DNA of 10,140 nucleotides from Thiotrichaceae bacterium (lineage in GTDB: Bacteria > Pseudomonadota > Gammaproteobacteria > Thiotrichales > Thiotrichaceae), in NCBI GenBank assembly GCA_027024625.1, contig JALVRY010000054.1, forward strand, positions 8,361 to 18,500, in the 5' to 3' direction. Of this stretch, positions 7,575-10,140 are shown piece after piece. How positions within the stretch are numbered: the first letter of the stretch is position 1; each line of letters opens with the position of its first letter. The translations under genes were made by a program, and so were the position numbers. The notes below the pieces were generated by a model, which ran no database searches, was not told where the DNA came from, and saw only the letters and a program-made list of their open reading frames with translations.

Positions 7575-9716
7575 TTACTTCTGTGAACGTAGCTGATCGG
7601 CTATTTCGATACTCACTCTTGAGCTTTCCATTACTTCGTCAAAAGGTATTGGGGCAGGCTTTCCATCGCGTATGGCATCAATAAAAACAGCGGCACAAGC
7701 ATCTTGCCCCTTATCTTGCTTCATAAGGTTCATTTTCTTAAAACTATTCCAGCCAAAACCTTTTAGCTTTCTAAAATTATCGAGCTGTAAAACCGCATCA
7801 CCAGCAAAAACTTCAATACGCTCTTTAGGGAATGCTTTTCCACCATTAGCAAAATAGTTAATTACACCAAAAGAACCATCTTCAAAACCAAGAATAATGG
7901 AGGCTTTATCTTCAGTAACTTCAACGGTTGGTGTATCACCCATACGTCTTGCTTGAACAGATACAATTTTAGAACCCGCTAGGTAACGCATTAAATCAAC
8001 ATAATGACAGGCTTCACCAATAATACGCCCACCACCTAGCTCAATGTCTTGCACCCATGTATCGGCAGGTATAGCACCTGCATTCATAGTTAAAATAAAG
8101 GACTTTGGTTGCTTTACAGGTTCAAGCAATTCTTTCATTTTTATGATTTGTGGCGAAAAACGACGATTAAAACCAACCATTAAACGTGCGCCTACAGGTT
8201 CGGCATGTTCACGGTAGACTTTTTCAATAGTATCTAAATCTTCCATATTTAACGCTAAGGGCTTTTCAACAAATACGTTTTTGCCATTTTTAAGAGCTTC
8301 TATCACATATTCAGCATGTGTATTGTGTTGAGTAACGACGGCTATAGTATTTATCTCATCATTTTCTAACACTTCTTTTGGATCGGTTGTGGCTTTATGA
8401 AAATCATTTTTCTTGCCATGATGAGTTGCACTAACACCGCCCCTGGAAAGAACGGTATGTAATTGTGCTCCTGCTTTTTTATAAGCAGGGATTAAAATAC
8501 GAGAAGCATAATTACCTGCACCAACAAAACCACAGATGGGTTTAGCAGGGTCAAAAGTCATTCCCTCTTTAAGCGTAACCGTTTTTTCAGAAAGCGCTTC
8601 TTTTGTTGCATCAGGATATTGAAGAATAATCCCTAAGGTTGATTTATCATCGCTTAATGTTTTATAGGCGGTTAAAGCATCATCGAAATTAAAACGATGT
8701 GTAATTAATCGTTTTACGTCTAATTTTCCATCAGACATCATATCTAAAATAGCTTCAAAGTTTCTTTGCTCGGTCCAACGGACATAACCCACAGGGTAGT
8801 CCTGCCCTTTATCCTCATAGTTACTGTCGTAACGACCAGGTCCATAAGAACATGAGACTTGAAAAATAAGCTCTTTCTCAAAAAAATCTGCTCTACTTAG
8901 CTCTAAGCCTGTAACGCCAACCAAAATAATACGGCCACGTTTGCGAGACATACGAGCTGCTTGACTAACAGGATCTGATGATTTGGTCGATGCAGTAATC
9001 AGAACCGCATCGACACCACGACCACGAGAGAAAGCCATGCCCGCTTCAACAGGGTCTTCACCTTTTGATAATGAAACTGTTTCTGCCCCGAATTCTCTAG
9101 CAAGCGCTAGTTTCTCTTCATCAAAATCAATACCTAACACTCTACAGCCTTGTGCTTTTAACAACTGAACCGTCAACAAGCCGATTAGCCCTAAGCCCGT
9201 GACTACAACCGCTTCACCCAAAGTAGGCTCAGCAAGGCGAATACCTTGTAGACCAATCGAAGCTAGTACGGTAAAAGCAGCCTCTTCATCACTAATTTCA
9301 TCAGGTATTTTTGCCGATAGATTACGTGATACAGAAATAACAGAGGCATGAGGGCCATTTGTTACGACTCTATCGCCTTCCTTAAACTCGGTAACTGTTG
9401 AGCCAACTTCCAAGACTCTTCCTACGTTGCAGTAACCTCACGGCAATGACTGATCCAACTCGCTTCTTACTCCATCTACTGTGGTAGCTAAACCATCTGT
9501 AGTTACTTTTTCAAGAACCATTTTAACTTTATCAGGTTGTTGACGTGCTTTTTGAATCATACTGGCTTTGCCAAACTCAACCAGCATTCTTTCAGTGCCA
9601 ATAGAAATAAGGCTATTTGTTGATTGCACAAGAATTCCAGCATTAGGGCAAGATGGTGTTGGCACTGTAGCTAGGCTTGTTTCGCCAGAGCCCATGTTTT
9701 GTAGGATTTGTTTCAT
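7575..9716 (-). pseudogene. two-domain oxidoreductase (ADH-like + Gfo/Idh/MocA), interrupted by in-frame UGA
   Basis: One 713-codon gene split by a stop at codon 93 (9438-9440); fragments of 92 residues (9438-9716) and up to 620 residues (7575-9437) are in the same frame. Full numbering: an N-terminal zinc-type alcohol dehydrogenase-like half opens with MKQILQN, contains ISIGTERMLVEFGKASMIQ, and has nucleotide-binding GLGLIG (174-179). A Gfo/Idh/MocA half follows with GFVGAGNYA (396-404), EKP (484-486, a catalytic-lysine motif) and EACHYVDLMRYL (568-579). Fusions like this occur in polysaccharide loci beside heparinase-type genes and probably oxidise or epimerise a nucleotide sugar; the substrate is unknown. 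The stop sits between LP and GYCNVG, where relatives read LPLGYCNVG as I recall; UUA to UGA is one base change. The rest is well preserved, so the lesion is recent or a sequence error. The start overlaps the upstream gene by ATGA. Confidence 0.85.
9411..9425 (-). promoter_or_regulatory. possible translation restart after the UGA
   Basis: Twenty-four bases beyond the internal stop of the oxidoreductase, a TTG codon (9413-9411) is preceded by AGGAAGAG (9423-9416), a fair Shine-Dalgarno match. Reinitiation here would give a 612-residue protein keeping both nucleotide-binding domains but lacking the first 101 residues of the ADH-like half. The GGA-rich stretch also encodes conserved residues (NVGR), so the match may be accidental. 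Confidence 0.3.
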
Positions 9717-10140
9717 ATTATTTCCGAAATTACAAATTTTAGTTTTCCTGACTTGGTTCGTTCTATAGATTTTGGGTATTCAAATTTAATATCTATTTCA
9801 TGACCAAGGCGAGACTGAAACTCTCGATATAAAAATAGTTCTGAGTCAGGATTCCAGTCTTTGTTCTTGATTATTCGTACAATTAAGTTTGATATATCAG
9901 GTTGATAAATTTGAGCTTCATCTACAAAAACTGCATCTTTAAAAATATGATCTAAGCGACCTATCTTTCGCCCACTTTTCAGCATGATAACATCCTCTGA
10001 GCGTCCATCAACATTAGCGACACCTCGCGGAAAAATACTCTCATCAATGCCTGTGGCAAGATCACTAGTATCATACCTAAATAGAGGAAAATTAGGATTA
10101 GTAAAGTTAGTACCAATGATTTTGTTTGGTCATTATTCAT
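9713..10140 (-). pseudogene. C-terminal part of a phenylacetate-CoA ligase/CapK-like adenylating enzyme, frame broken at window edge
   Basis: The readable frame (10129 to 9713, 138 residues) matches the C-terminal third of PaaK/CapK-type AMP-forming enzymes, which are usually about 430-460 residues. Motifs: KIIGTNFTNPNFPLFRYDTSD (the RYxTGD-like adenylate-binding segment), GRSEDVIMLKSGRKIGRLDHI (hinge region) and RTKSGKLKFVISEI near the end, where these enzymes carry the catalytic lysine. Directly upstream, codons 10135-10133 and 10132-10130 are TAA and TGA. The frame one base over is open to the edge, and restoring a single A near 10125 would join NNDQ to NKIIGTNF, so a 1-base deletion is the simplest explanation. 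CapK-like members occur in capsule and O-antigen loci with poorly known function. The 3' end overlaps the next gene by ATGA. Confidence 0.65.

Noticed and set aside
9438..9440. UGA as selenocysteine or as a reassigned sense codon
   Set aside because: The expected residue here is leucine, not cysteine, and no convincing SECIS-like hairpin is visible just downstream. Other genes in the window (GT4, PGT, ATP-grasp) end in UGA, so genome-wide reassignment does not fit.
9413..9440. Frameshift between the two oxidoreductase fragments
   Set aside because: The 1863 bases from 9437 to 7575 are divisible by three and in phase with the first fragment; only a stop codon separates them.

Overview
The window is a stretch of a surface-polysaccharide (O-antigen, capsule or exopolysaccharide) gene cluster from an AT-rich, probably gammaproteobacterial genome. 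The lineage is inferred from protein resemblance only, and no finer placement is supported. All genes lie on the minus strand, so transcription runs from high to low coordinates. The operon promoter lies beyond the right edge.

Right part (10140 to 7575): the C-terminal piece of a phenylacetate-CoA-ligase/CapK-type adenylating enzyme overlaps by ATGA a large two-domain oxidoreductase (alcohol dehydrogenase-like half fused to a Gfo/Idh/MocA half). Both are broken as read. The first has two consecutive stop codons at the window edge, consistent with a 1-base deletion. The second has one in-frame UGA at 9438-9440, at a position where related proteins have leucine as I recall the family.

Central part (7521 to 966): an apparently intact, tightly packed run of six genes: a heparinase II/III-type polysaccharide lyase homologue, a GT4 glycosyltransferase of the WbuB/WcaI kind, a small PglC-like phosphoglycosyl transferase, an ATP-grasp ligase, a HAD phosphatase-like protein and a DegT-family sugar aminotransferase. 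The phosphoglycosyl transferase would start the lipid-linked repeat unit and the GT4 enzyme would extend it. The DegT enzyme probably makes an amino sugar. The ATP-grasp and HAD proteins sit between PGT and aminotransferase, where an acetyltransferase often lies in N,N'-diacetylbacillosamine-type loci. They may therefore modify the amino sugar in an unusual way. No sugar dehydratase, flippase or polymerase is present in the window.

Left part (965 to 1): a 335-base intergenic stretch with no gene and no recognisable terminator, but with a strong 35-bp palindrome, then a type II toxin-antitoxin pair. The ParD-like antitoxin looks complete. The overlapping PIN-domain toxin is cut short before its last two catalytic acidic positions, so the pair is probably a decayed module with an orphan antitoxin.
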